A stretch of DNA of 64,000 nt from Gemmatimonadota bacterium (GTDB taxonomy: Bacteria; Gemmatimonadota; Gemmatimonadetes; Palauibacterales; KS3-K002). The translations under genes were made by a program, and so were the position numbers. Shown here one piece after another: positions 50,428 through 59,155 of this stretch; within the stretch, counting starts at the first letter, position 1, and each line of letters opens with the position of its first letter. The notes below the pieces were generated by a model, which was given only the letters and a program-made list of their open reading frames with translations, searched no databases and had not been told where the DNA came from. Location of the stretch: assembly GCA_020344215.1 (NCBI GenBank), contig CP070815.1:2017132-2081131 (forward strand), in the 5' to 3' direction.

Positions 50428-51744
50428 GTGAGGCGCAAGCGCATCCTGCCCCCGCTAACGGCCTGCGCGCTGGTTCTGGCCGGTTGTGGCCGTGACGAGC
50501 TGGTGAACGTCGACCCGGAAGCGGCGCCTGGACCGACGCCGACCACGTACGAGTCGATCCTCGACGCGAGCCAGCTGACGGGCTGGATCGACACCGTCTT
50601 CGGAGGGTTCCTCGCGCCCGCAGCTCTGGGCTATATCCAGATCGAGGACGGCACGCCGGGTGTGAGTTTCCGGGGGCTCGTTCGTTTCGAGAGCATTCAG
50701 GACACCGCACGCTTGCTCTCCGGCGCCTCTCCAGTGCTGCGCTACGACTCGGCGCGCGTGGTGATCAGCGTGGACAGCGCGGCAACGCGACTCGCCGCCG
50801 CCGGCACCGTGCTCCAACTCGTGGAGATGGAGCAGGAGTGGGATGTCTCGGCCAGCTGGGAGCTGGCCGTCGACTCGCCGGGTGTCAGCATACCCTGGAC
50901 CGGCGGCCCCGGGGGCTCGCTCGGCCCAACGGTCTTCGACCAGGACACGCTGGCGCTTGTGGTCACCGACACGACGACGGAGATGCCGGACTCCGTCATC
51001 TTCTGGCTGGATGAGGCCAGCGACTCGCTCCTCAAGCTGTGGGTCGATACGACGCAGACGAACACCGGCCTCGCGGTGGTGGTAGCCGACTCGGGTCGTG
51101 TCCGACTCTTCTCTCCTCGGCTCCTGTACAACATGGTGCCCGAGACCGAGCCAGACACTGCACTGTCGACTCGTAGTGTCGCGACGGCGAACACATTTTA
51201 CTTGGACACGACGTCGATCTCGGATATCGCCGGCATCCTCCGTGTCGGCGGGATTAACGGCTGGCGAGTCTACGCGGAGATCGAGGTTCCCGACTCGGTG
51301 CCGGTTCTCGGCTCGGCGGAGCTACAACCGCTGCGTGGTTCAACGATCAACAAGGCGGAGCTCGTTCTCACGAGCCTCGACCCGGTCGCTCCGCCCTTCG
51401 GCGCCGAGACCGAATTCGGGGCCGGGGTCAACGAGTTGGCAGATGACTTCAGGGTCTACGGCACGAAGACCCCTTTGAGCTCGTTCGTCCCCGGCAGCAG
51501 CTTCATTGTCTTTCCCGATTCGCTGGCGGCAGACAGCACTTTGAGGGTCGATCTCACCCTGGAGTTCCAGAGGTGGGCCGAGCAGCTGCCGGGTACGGCC
51601 CTGCCGTTGCGCTTGGCGATTCGGGCTATACCGGAAGACGCGGCGTTCGGGTTCTGGGAGTTCGGGGCCGTGGATGGGGATCCGGCCCAAGCGCCGCTGC
51701 TGCGTATCGTCTTCACGCCGGCGGCCCGGTTCACGATACCATGA
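50428..51744 (+). CDS. Putative secreted lipoprotein
   Basis: 438 residues. A type II signal peptide (MRRKRILPP, then LTACALVLAGC) with lipidation Cys20. The rest is beta-rich and Ser/Thr/Asp-rich, with a repeat-like PVLGSAELQPLRGSTINKAELVL segment reminiscent of DNRLRE- or DUF4270-type lipoproteins. I do not recognise it confidently. GTG start 5 bp after the DUF1844 stop; the end overlaps the outer-membrane gene. The two probably work together at the outer membrane. Confidence 0.7.
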   Translation: MRRKRILPPLTACALVLAGCGRDELVNVDPEAAPGPTPTTYESILDASQLTGWIDTVFGGFLAPAALGYIQIEDGTPGVSFRGLVRFESIQDTARLLSGASPVLRYDSARVVISVDSAATRLAAAGTVLQLVEMEQEWDVSASWELAVDSPGVSIPWTGGPGGSLGPTVFDQDTLALVVTDTTTEMPDSVIFWLDEASDSLLKLWVDTTQTNTGLAVVVADSGRVRLFSPRLLYNMVPETEPDTALSTRSVATANTFYLDTTSISDIAGILRVGGINGWRVYAEIEVPDSVPVLGSAELQPLRGSTINKAELVLTSLDPVAPPFGAETEFGAGVNELADDFRVYGTKTPLSSFVPGSSFIVFPDSLAADSTLRVDLTLEFQRWAEQLPGTALPLRLAIRAIPEDAAFGFWEFGAVDGDPAQAPLLRIVFTPAARFTIP

Positions 51745-52901
51745 CGATCCGCGCGGTCTTCCCGTTACTCCTGGCCGCCGGATGTGCGTTCGCGCCGGTC
51801 CAAGCCACGGCGCAGGTGAAGCTTCTTGGAAACGTCGGGCTCGGGCGGCCGCTGAGGCCCCTCGATGCGCGCGCCAGGGCTTTGGGCGGGTCGGCGGTCG
51901 TGCTGCACGGCGGCAACCTGTCGGCCGTCAACCCGGCGTCGCTCTCCCGGATCGGGGCCTCAGGCATCTGGCTCAGTTACCAGCCGGAGAAGCGGACGAT
52001 AGAGGGAGACCTCGCGAGCGGCGAACTCGAGACGGCTGACTTCCCCCTTTTCCGTGCTGTCTTGCCGATGTCGCCGCGCTGGGTGGCGGCCGCCAGCTTC
52101 GGCGGTCTGCTCGATCGGGATTGGGGAGTCCAGTTCACCGACACGATGACTCTGTCGACCGGGGACGTGCCCTTCGATGAGAGGCGCACCTCCGATGGGG
52201 GCATCTCGCAGTTCCGGCTCGAGGGCGGCTACATCCTCTCGCCGAGTGTCACCGTCGGCGCGGCTCTCCAGTACTACTTCGGCGAATCGAGGCTCGAGAT
52301 CACCAGGGAGTTTCCTGACGACCCGTTTCTGAGCTACGTGTCCGCCACCGCCCTCCAGTATACCGGCTGGGGGTTGACTCTCGGCACCGAGTTCCAGCCG
52401 TCCGATGAGTGGATCTTGGGCGCCGTGGTTACCTGGAACTCGCGGCTCGACATCCGCGACGATAGCACAGGCGCCAAGATCGATGTCGGACTGCCGATCG
52501 GCGTGGACGTCGGCCTCTCCTGGTTGCCGGCTCCCGAGCTCCTCATCGCCCTGGCGGGAGGTTGGATGAACTGGTCGAGCCTGAGCGATGATCTGCCTGA
52601 CGGCAACGTAGCCGACAGCTGGCGTTTGGGAGGCGGTATCGAGCTACGGGCGCTCCAGCGCGGAACCGCCTGGACGGTCTTCCTGCGGGTCGGCGCGAGT
52701 TTCGAGAAGTACCCGTTCGAGCTCGAGGGTGGTGCACCGACGGAGCGTGCCTACGGACTCGGGTTGGGCGTCGCCTTCTTCGGCGGTCGCGGCCGCTTCG
52801 ACTCCACCGTCGAGTTCGGGGGACGCGGTGACAGGGACACGAACAACGTCGAGGAGTCTTTCACACGCTACACCTTCTCGGCAGCGGTCTTCACGAACTA
52901 G
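51741..52901 (+). CDS. Outer-membrane beta-barrel protein, PorV/FadL-like
   Basis: 386 residues. Signal peptide ending ATAQV, then RPLDARARALGGSAVVLHGGNLSAVNPASLSRI, the N-terminal hatch-like pattern of PorV/UPF0164 and FadL-type barrels. The rest alternates short amphipathic strands and ends in a C-terminal aromatic/Asn (TFSAAVFTN). Location: outer membrane. The ATG overlaps the lipoprotein stop. A transport role is inferred only. Confidence 0.75.
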   Translation: MTIRAVFPLLLAAGCAFAPVQATAQVKLLGNVGLGRPLRPLDARARALGGSAVVLHGGNLSAVNPASLSRIGASGIWLSYQPEKRTIEGDLASGELETADFPLFRAVLPMSPRWVAAASFGGLLDRDWGVQFTDTMTLSTGDVPFDERRTSDGGISQFRLEGGYILSPSVTVGAALQYYFGESRLEITREFPDDPFLSYVSATALQYTGWGLTLGTEFQPSDEWILGAVVTWNSRLDIRDDSTGAKIDVGLPIGVDVGLSWLPAPELLIALAGGWMNWSSLSDDLPDGNVADSWRLGGGIELRALQRGTAWTVFLRVGASFEKYPFELEGGAPTERAYGLGLGVAFFGGRGRFDSTVEFGGRGDRDTNNVEESFTRYTFSAAVFTN

Positions 52902-52911
52902 CGGTGAGTCG

Positions 52912-54201
52912 ATGCAGGTCGCTACACGTCCTCGGCGCGTCTATTTCCACACTTTCGGCTGTCGCGCCAACCAATACGATACCGAGCGCATGCGCCAGCT
53001 GCTCGAGCTGCGCGGCTGCGAGACGGTGGCCCATCCAGAGCAGGCCGACGCCGTCGTGGTCAATAGCTGCACGGTCACCGGGACCGCCGACGCCGAGCTG
53101 CGCCGCTACGTCCGAGCCCTGAGCCGTCGCTCGGACGGTCGACTGCCGGTGGTCGTCGCGGGCTGCGCGGCCGCGGTCGCATCGGAAGCGGTTGGCAGAC
53201 TGGAGGGTGTGAGCGCCGTCGTGCCCGGCCAGGATCCCAACGCCGTAGCGAGTAGCCTCGGTGTGTTACCGCGGCGGGCGGGGGAGAGGAACGGAGGCCT
53301 CCTTGACCGCTGCGAGCGCGGTACCCGCGCCTGGCTCAAGGTGCAGGACGGCTGTGACCTCAACTGTTCTTACTGTGTCATTCGTGTCGCGCGAGGTCGG
53401 AACCGCTCGCGTGAGCCCGGTGAGATCGTGGAAGAAGCGCGGCGCCTCGCGGCGCACCATCCCGAGATCTCCCTCACCGGCATCCACATCGGTCTGTACG
53501 GAAAGGACCTGAGGCCGCAGGTGCCGCTGGCCGTGCTGCTCGAGAGGTTGCTGGAGAGCCTGGCCGGCGTGCGCTTCCGCATCGGCTCCCTGGAGTGCAA
53601 CCAGCTCGACGAGCGCGTCATCGAGATCATGGCCGGCTCCGCAGGCTGGCTGGCGCCCCACCTCCACGTGCCGCTACAGAGCGGCAGCGACCGGGTGCTG
53701 CGCTCGATGCGCCGCGCCTACACGAGCGGGCGGTACCGCGATCGGGTCGAGCGCCTGGCGGGACGGGTGTCACCGTTGGGGCTCGGCACCGACGTGATCG
53801 TCGGCTTCCCCGGCGAGATGGACGAAGATCACCGGCGGACTGTAAACCTTATTGAAGCGTTGCCGTTCACCTACGTGCACGTATTCCCCTACTCGATGCG
53901 GCGTGCTACCGACGCTGAGAAGCTGCACGATCCGGTGCCGCGGCAGGTTAAGGCAGAGCGCTCGCGTGAGATCCGCCAGCTCGTGGCTGCCAAGGCGGAG
54001 GGCCATCGTCGGGGTCGAGTCGGCACGCCGGCCCACGTCGTACTCGAGGGCGACAGTAACGAGGTCGCGGTCACCGGCGACTACCTGAAGATGCCGGCTG
54101 ACGATACCTTAAAGGCGAACGGCCCCCGGCTGCAGCCGGCGATGATCGAAGCGGCTGCAGACGGAGGGCTCAGGGCCACGGCATTCGGACAACCGATCTG
54201 A
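52912..54201 (+). CDS. mtaB: MtaB-type tRNA (t6A37) methylthiotransferase
   Basis: 429 residues. UPF0004 N-terminal domain with Cys in TFGCRANQYD, NSCTVTG and VAGCAAA, then radical SAM motif CDLNCSYC (Cys148, Cys152, Cys155) and a TRAM-like tail. The TFGCR and NSCTVT context fits MtaB, which makes ms2t6A37 in tRNA-Lys, rather than MiaB or RimO. It is followed by miaB 2 bp later. Confidence 0.9.
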   Translation: MQVATRPRRVYFHTFGCRANQYDTERMRQLLELRGCETVAHPEQADAVVVNSCTVTGTADAELRRYVRALSRRSDGRLPVVVAGCAAAVASEAVGRLEGVSAVVPGQDPNAVASSLGVLPRRAGERNGGLLDRCERGTRAWLKVQDGCDLNCSYCVIRVARGRNRSREPGEIVEEARRLAAHHPEISLTGIHIGLYGKDLRPQVPLAVLLERLLESLAGVRFRIGSLECNQLDERVIEIMAGSAGWLAPHLHVPLQSGSDRVLRSMRRAYTSGRYRDRVERLAGRVSPLGLGTDVIVGFPGEMDEDHRRTVNLIEALPFTYVHVFPYSMRRATDAEKLHDPVPRQVKAERSREIRQLVAAKAEGHRRGRVGTPAHVVLEGDSNEVAVTGDYLKMPADDTLKANGPRLQPAMIEAAADGGLRATAFGQPI

Positions 54202-54203
54202 CT

Positions 54204-55517
54204 ATGTCGAAGACGTACTGGGTGGAGACCTACGGCTGCCAGATGAACCTGAGCGACGGCGAGCTCATGGAGGGCGTTCTGGCATCCGGCGGCTACACCC
54301 AGGTCTCTCGGCCCGAGGACGCCGACGTCATCCTCGTCAATACCTGTGCGATTCGCGAGCACGCCGAGCAACGTGTGCTGGGTCGCGTGGCCGAGCTCAA
54401 CCGGGTGAAGAGGGCGCGACCCGGAACGCTCATCGGGGTCTGTGGCTGTATGGCCCAGCGCCTCGGTGCGAGGCTGATCGAGCGGGCCGAGCACGTCGAC
54501 ATGGTCATCGGGCCCGATGCGTACCGATCGCTCCCGCAGCTCATCGACCAGGCAGCACAGAACGGCGGCGGCGTCGTCGACATCGAGCTCAGGTCATCGG
54601 AGAACTACGAAGGGCTCGAGCTGCGGCGGAGGTCGCAGGTCTCCGCCTGGATACCGATCCAGCGCGGCTGCGACTATCGCTGCACGTTCTGCATAGTCCC
54701 GCGTACCCGCGGTTCCGAGAAGAACCGCGTACCGGAGGCCGTCCTCCGCGAGATCGAAGAGCTGGCCGGCGAAGGGATCACTGAGTTCGTGCTGCTGGGC
54801 CAGACGGTCAACTCGTATCGCTACGACGATTGGGATTTTCCGAGGTTACTCCGCGCCGTCGCCCGACTACCCGCTGTCCGGCGCGTGCGATTCACCTCGC
54901 CGCACCCGAACGACCTGACGCGAGAACTCGTGGACGCGATGGCGGAGGAGGACGCCGTCTGCCCGCAGATGCACCTGCCGGTCCAATCGGGCTCGGACCG
55001 CGTGCTCAAGCGCATGGCGCGGCGCTACACGCGCGAGGAGTACATTGGCAAGGTCAGCATGCTCCGCGAGGCGATCCCGAATATCGCGCTCAGCACCGAT
55101 ATCATCGTCGGCTTCCCCGGCGAGGACGAGCGCGACTTCGAGAGTACACTCGACCTGGTGCGCGCCGTCCGCTACGACGACGCCTTCACCTTCCGTTACT
55201 CGCCGCGTGAAGGCACACCGTCCACCCGCATGCAGGAGGACTGGTGCGTGCCCGAGCACGTGGCGCAGGGGCGCCTCGAGCGCTTGATCGCTCTGGTCCG
55301 CGAGATCGCTGCCGAGAAGAACCTGGCCGAGGTGGGTAACCTGGTCGAAGTTCTGGTGGAGAAGCGGGCGCGGCGCGGCGAACTCCTCCAGGCGCGTACC
55401 GATAGGTACAAGGTCGTGCTGATCCCCGGCTTGCAGGAGTGGATCGGCCGCTACATGAAGGTCGCCCTCACCGGGACGAGCGGGGCCACTTTCACCGGAT
55501 TCCCCGTCGAATCATGA
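54204..55517 (+). CDS. miaB: tRNA-2-methylthio-N6-dimethylallyladenosine synthase MiaB
   Basis: 437 residues. UPF0004 domain (ETYGCQMNLSDGE, NTCAIREHAEQR, GCMAQRLG), radical SAM motif CDYRCTFC (Cys156, Cys160, Cys163), and a TRAM RNA-binding tail. It adds the 2-methylthio group to i6A37. YGCQMN identifies MiaB. The stop overlaps the LapA-like gene by 4 bp. Confidence 0.95.
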   Translation: MSKTYWVETYGCQMNLSDGELMEGVLASGGYTQVSRPEDADVILVNTCAIREHAEQRVLGRVAELNRVKRARPGTLIGVCGCMAQRLGARLIERAEHVDMVIGPDAYRSLPQLIDQAAQNGGGVVDIELRSSENYEGLELRRRSQVSAWIPIQRGCDYRCTFCIVPRTRGSEKNRVPEAVLREIEELAGEGITEFVLLGQTVNSYRYDDWDFPRLLRAVARLPAVRRVRFTSPHPNDLTRELVDAMAEEDAVCPQMHLPVQSGSDRVLKRMARRYTREEYIGKVSMLREAIPNIALSTDIIVGFPGEDERDFESTLDLVRAVRYDDAFTFRYSPREGTPSTRMQEDWCVPEHVAQGRLERLIALVREIAAEKNLAEVGNLVEVLVEKRARRGELLQARTDRYKVVLIPGLQEWIGRYMKVALTGTSGATFTGFPVES

Positions 55518-55840
55518 AATGGCGTGCGCTGAGTATCAAAGTCCTGTCCGGCGCGGCGCTCGTGGCGCTGCTCGCCTGGTTCGCCTACGCCAACTCCGGC
55601 CAGTCTGTCGACATCGACCTCGGCCTGTTCACACTGCGTGGCGTCTCGCTCCCCGTCCTCGTCTATGGCTCGGTGGTCGTCGGCATGCTGCTGATGGTTG
55701 CCGTCAGCCTCCGCAATGACTTGAGGACGCAACAGGCGCTCGATCGTTACGACAAGATCGCCGCGGACGTGCTCCGCGACATCAACGAAGAGGGCGCGGA
55801 GAAGGAAGAAGTCCTGGAGGAAACCGGCGATAAGACCTGA
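55514..55840 (+). CDS. LapA-domain (DUF1049) small membrane protein
   Basis: 108 residues. Two transmembrane segments (VLSGAALVALLAWFAYANS and LPVLVYGSVVVGMLLMVAVSL) flank a short loop, then a basic/acidic coiled tail. This is the LapA/DUF1049 layout (LapA of E. coli assists LPS export regulation). ATG 55514 overlaps the miaB stop. Confidence 0.8.
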   Translation: MKWRALSIKVLSGAALVALLAWFAYANSGQSVDIDLGLFTLRGVSLPVLVYGSVVVGMLLMVAVSLRNDLRTQQALDRYDKIAADVLRDINEEGAEKEEVLEETGDKT

Positions 55841-55843
55841 TTC

Positions 55844-55909
55844 CTGATGATAGCCACCTGTTAGCTACCTGATCGACCCTGTTCTCACCTGATAGCCACC
55901 TGATCACCC
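55844..55909. repeat. Degenerate ~11-bp direct repeats (CTGATAGCCAC)
   Basis: Five to six imperfect copies of CTGATAGCCAC lie head to tail between the convergent LapA-like and membrane genes. Two copies share CTGATAGCCAC or GATAGCCACCTG exactly; others vary in length (10-14 bp). The array runs into the last codons of the - strand gene. Same context as the heptamer array at 47997. Confidence 0.7.
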
Positions 55910-56790
55910 ACGTCGGGCGCACGAAGAAGCCAACCGATCAGCCAACCGTAGGCGAACGTCGACGTCGAGGTCTCTAGAAAGTGGGCCAGGCGAACGGGGG
56001 CCGGCATGAGCGGGTTGGGTATGATCAGCGGGGTGGTCAGTAGCAAGCCGAACAGTAGCCCCAGGGCCAGCGAAGCCTCCCAGCGCTTTCCCTTCATCAT
56101 CAAGATGACCGGCACGGCCAGGCCCACCCAAAGCAACCCCCGCAGGAGCTGCCAGGGAAAGATCCACGGGTCCTCGTCGATCAGGCCGGCCAAGTGGGCG
56201 AAGAACGGCCGGATCTCTGCACTGCCCGAATAGAAAGCACGCACGTCCGCAAACTGCCACGCCACGAAGTAGCCGAACAGGAAATACAGAGCGAGATAGA
56301 TGAGGGGAAGAGCCGCCAAACGCCAGGCGAGCCCACGGCCACGAGCGGCGAGGAGGTGTTCCAGCACCATCGGCTCGTCGCAGCGCTTCATCCGCCCGAG
56401 CACCAGCACGGCCAGCGGCGAGTAGAAGAGTGCCGTCAGGGCCCCCATCAGGAAGACCTCGGCGATCTGGCTGCCCGAGATCTCGAAGGCTTCCCCGAAG
56501 AACATCGTCTCGATCTGGCCTTGGAAAGTCTGGGCCCCGAAGAAGACAAGGAAGACGGTCGCGGTCAGCTTGAGCCCGAACCAGCGGGAGCGCACGACGG
56601 GGTAGGCAAGGACGACGACGTTGACCACGCACATCGCCAGAAGCGGGAGGAGGATCTGACCCGCTTCTTCCCCTGACTCGCTATCACCACCTGCGCCGAC
56701 GATCACTGCGGCCAGCGCGATGCAGACGAACATCAGAATTGTCAGCAGGACGAGTTTCAGCACGAGCACGGCCACGGGCTTCGCCTTCAT
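55885..56790 (-). CDS. Integral membrane protein of unknown function
   Basis: 301 residues, about seven hydrophobic segments (LVLLTILMFVCIALAAVIVG, LLALMCVVNVVVLAYPVV-like, LFYSPLAVLVLG, LIYLALYFLFGYFVAW, GLAVPVILMM and others). No motif that I recognise. The ATG at 56790 has CCGGAGTCGACG upstream; the frame is open to 56883. It is divergent from the signal-peptidase-like gene. Confidence 0.8.
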   Translation of the reverse strand: MKAKPVAVLVLKLVLLTILMFVCIALAAVIVGAGGDSESGEEAGQILLPLLAMCVVNVVVLAYPVVRSRWFGLKLTATVFLVFFGAQTFQGQIETMFFGEAFEISGSQIAEVFLMGALTALFYSPLAVLVLGRMKRCDEPMVLEHLLAARGRGLAWRLAALPLIYLALYFLFGYFVAWQFADVRAFYSGSAEIRPFFAHLAGLIDEDPWIFPWQLLRGLLWVGLAVPVILMMKGKRWEASLALGLLFGLLLTTPLIIPNPLMPAPVRLAHFLETSTSTFAYGWLIGWLLRAPDVGDQVAIR

Positions 56791-56928
56791 CGTCGACTCC
56801 GGTTGCTGGTGGAGCCCTGATCGCGCCAAGTTGTCTGCCGGTACTCTAGCCCGGCTCAGAGAAGCCGTAAAGTGGAGCCGCAAGGGCTATCGTTAGCGCG
56901 ATTGCCGCCGCCACGGACAGACGCCGGT

Positions 56929-57486
56929 ATGAAGGGATCTCGCACAGCCGTCTGGATCAGGGTCGGCTTTTGGCTCGTCGTCGCGGTCTCGATCTTCGGG
57001 GCCCTGTGGGCGACACGATTCGGCGAGCGCGTTCCTTCCATCTACATCATGACAGGGCAGTCGATGGAGCCCACGCTGGCTGAGGGCGAGTACTTCGTCG
57101 CCTGGAGTCCACCCGACCGCATCGAGCGCGGCGATCTGGTCATCTTCCGTTTCGCACGACGCGCCGGCGACTTTCACGTCCTGCGCCGCCTCGCCGCGCT
57201 GCCCGGCGACACCGTGGCAATGGACTCGGGTGTCGTTATCCTGAACGGTAAGACTCAGCCCTGGCCCTTCGACATCGCCAGTCCCGGCGCCTGGCGCTCC
57301 GAGCTCGCCATCGAGGAGAACATCTACACGTGGGGTCCGTGGGTCGTGCCGCCCGACTCCGCCGTGCTCCTATCCGACCGCCGCGACATGTTCGGCTGGC
57401 CGGACAGTCGCTTCCTGGGGTTCATTCCGCTCGACGATATCTTGGCCCGCGCCGACTTCACGTTGAGGGGCCGACAGCTGCATTGA
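56929..57486 (+). CDS. lepB: Signal peptidase I-like S26 protein, catalytic Lys replaced by Arg
   Basis: 185 residues. An N-terminal membrane segment (VGFWLVVAVSIFGALWATR), then Ser45 in GQSMEPTL (box B), GDLVIF (box C), the LPGD-containing box D (91-94), and a box E SDRRDMFGWPDSRFLGFIP. The box D general-base Lys (KRxxxLPGD) reads R86-R87 here, so the usual Ser-Lys dyad is not intact. Family members remove signal peptides from exported proteins. Either this protein is inactive, uses Arg, or a second LepB exists elsewhere. Confidence 0.85.
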   Translation: MKGSRTAVWIRVGFWLVVAVSIFGALWATRFGERVPSIYIMTGQSMEPTLAEGEYFVAWSPPDRIERGDLVIFRFARRAGDFHVLRRLAALPGDTVAMDSGVVILNGKTQPWPFDIASPGAWRSELAIEENIYTWGPWVVPPDSAVLLSDRRDMFGWPDSRFLGFIPLDDILARADFTLRGRQLH

Positions 57487-57883
57487 GCCGCTCGGTGGCT
57501 GGCGTTGCAAACGATGGGCGGGTGTGCGAGTTGGCCTGTCAGACCGCGCGAATCTACCACGCCTAGAGAGCGTGGCGTGGGCCTTCTGGTTAGGCCGCGG
57601 CGCTACCTCATCGCAATAGGGCTAATAGTTATCCATATCTGTTGCGGGCGCGAGCGCCCATGCCTATGCTGCCGTTCGCGATCAGCATAGCTGGTGGTAT
57701 GGACCCCGCGAGCCCCGGGAGTCGCAGGCGTGATTGCCCCGCCCATCCTCGGTTGTTCGCCCATCTGGCCTGCCGTCGGATCCGGATCGTATAGCCTCGC
57801 GCAGATTCTCCCAGACAGACAAGAGTTCGTCCATTGCCACGGCCAAGTAGTGCCGTGGAGGCTCAATAGCGTCGCTTTCGCGG
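57487..57883. other. Non-coding stretch with first degenerate repeat unit
   Basis: 397 bp with no credible gene. The only structured sequences are the repeat unit at ~57500-57604 and a small hairpin CACGC...GCGTG (57568-57584). Base composition becomes patchier than in the flanks. Confidence 0.5.
57500..57604. repeat. Degenerate ~100-bp repeat, unit A
   Basis: It begins with TGGCGTTGCA, shared with unit B (near 59812), and ends with CTTCTGGTTAGGC (57583-57595), shared in near-identical form with unit C (60077). Contains GTTAGGC, an attC-type R' core (GTTRRRY), at 57589-57595. Confidence 0.45.
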
Positions 57884-58141
57884 GTGGTGCGCCGGTACGG
57901 AGACATGAGACCGGGTATCCAGATCGTCACCGACGTCATGGGGCTCATCGAGAGGGTCGCCTTCGACGAGGCCGGGAACCTCTGGTTCACATACTCGGAG
58001 GGATCGATCGCCATGTGTTCGCCTGCGGATCTGGGAACCTCCGGCAGGAAGGCACCCACACGAGTGTTCTCTGGCGGCGCGCTCCGCTTGGCAGTCGGGC
58101 TTGCGTTCGTTCCGGCGCCGGAAAAGTCTCCGAACCAGTAG
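57884..58141 (+). pseudogene. Fragment resembling an NHL/SMP-30-type beta-propeller
   Basis: 85 residues from the GTG at 57884. IERVAFDEAGNLWFTYSEGSI, then the SGRKAPTRVFSGG and VGLAFVPAP segments, read like one or two blades of a propeller (p-x-gvafD-x-xGnLW pattern). Real propellers need at least six blades, so this is probably the remnant of a longer gene. No start region or signal peptide. Confidence 0.35.
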
Positions 58142-58147
58142 GGTCCT

Positions 58148-58182
58148 GTTCCTGCTTCGCCCCGCTACGACGCGGTAGGAAC
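58148..58182 (+). repeat. Imperfect hairpin upstream of the orphan gene
   Basis: GTTCCT (58148-58153) pairs with AGGAAC (58177-58182), with an inner CCGC/GCGG stem. It lies 24 bp before the 58206 ATG. It may terminate or regulate; there is no U tract. Confidence 0.3.
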
Positions 58183-58205
58183 CTGTTACGCAGAAAGGTC
58201 GACTC

Positions 58206-59066
58206 ATGGCACAACAGGTAACACTCGTCCACACGTCGGGTCACCCGACTGCAGCTGGATTCTACAGACGATGCCCGCTGGAACCATTGTCTCAACGAGT
58301 GGACATGATGGTGGGGTCGATTGTTGAAATCTCCAACATGACCCTGGACAACCTTCTTGGTAGCGTCCTGCAAGTTGCGCCGACAGGCGGAAGAATCTTA
58401 GTGGTGACCCATGGCACGCAGCGTGGGATCGACATCCCGCTAGTCGCAGGTGCTAGCCAAAAGGCCTCGAGTGGGGCGTTGGGAATGCTAATGAGCGACA
58501 GGCAGGATGTGGCCCCTCTTCTCGGTATTTCGGCAGCGCAAATTTCCGCGCTCAGGGATAAGATGAACGCCGTGCGTCAGTTGCGGCTCGAACGAGTCGT
58601 AATCCGCGCCTGCAATATCGGGCAATCTCAGCATACGCTCTCGGTTGTCCTTCGATTCTTCGGAGCTCGGTCTATCAATGCGCCTCGTGTGCGCGACGCC
58701 TTTGGTCGCGCCCCGATTAGTTTCGTTCAGGCCAATACGAACGCCTGGAGAAGGTTCACACAACACCCTCGCACTCAAATCTTTGACACCAATGGCGGAA
58801 AGTTCGCTCTGCGCACGATCATCCAGAGTCGAACAGAGTTCAGGCCTGAGGTGAAAGCTGAGTCTGAGTCGGCGGTACGATGGTGGATCAGCTCGCATTT
58901 GCCTGTCGCCGGTTTTGGACCGTCTCAGGCGGGCTGGCAGCCGCCAGCGGATCTACTCATTCATGCGCTAGAGGATCCGATCTCAACGCTGCTTGTGTTC
59001 CCACGCCAAGCCGAGTTCCTAACAAAGCTGGTTACGTACGGTGGACACAGTCCTGAAGTAATTTAG
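58206..59066 (+). CDS. Orphan protein, possibly caspase-like (clan CD) fold
   Basis: 286 residues, unrecognised family. Two features recall caspase/CHAT/C25-type peptidases: a hydrophobic strand ending in His-Gly (GGRILVVTHGTQRG, His69) and, ~65 residues on, a strand ending in Cys (LERVVIRACNIGQS, Cys136), followed by LRFFGARSINAP. In those families His and Cys make the dyad. AAGG lies 8-11 bp before the ATG. Codon use has more A/T third positions than in the flanking housekeeping genes, suggesting transfer. No signal peptide. The fold is an inference, not a match. Confidence 0.7.
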   Translation: MAQQVTLVHTSGHPTAAGFYRRCPLEPLSQRVDMMVGSIVEISNMTLDNLLGSVLQVAPTGGRILVVTHGTQRGIDIPLVAGASQKASSGALGMLMSDRQDVAPLLGISAAQISALRDKMNAVRQLRLERVVIRACNIGQSQHTLSVVLRFFGARSINAPRVRDAFGRAPISFVQANTNAWRRFTQHPRTQIFDTNGGKFALRTIIQSRTEFRPEVKAESESAVRWWISSHLPVAGFGPSQAGWQPPADLLIHALEDPISTLLVFPRQAEFLTKLVTYGGHSPEVI

Positions 59067-59155
59067 GCCTGGATTGTTAGCGGAGGTTGTCCCCCTGAGG
59101 GACTCGCTCATGCCAAGCTGAGTTTTATCGATATCGGGCACAGGAGGTGCAGACC

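Noticed and set aside
57682..58059. A 125-codon - strand frame with a helix-like segment (MDELLSVWENLREAIRSG).
   Set aside because: Only a short part looks protein-like; no ribosome-binding site, and the flanking parts are Arg/Gly/Pro-rich shadow-like sequence.
57694..58221. A 175-codon + strand frame in the island.
   Set aside because: No ribosome-binding site, biased composition; overlaps the better propeller-like frame.
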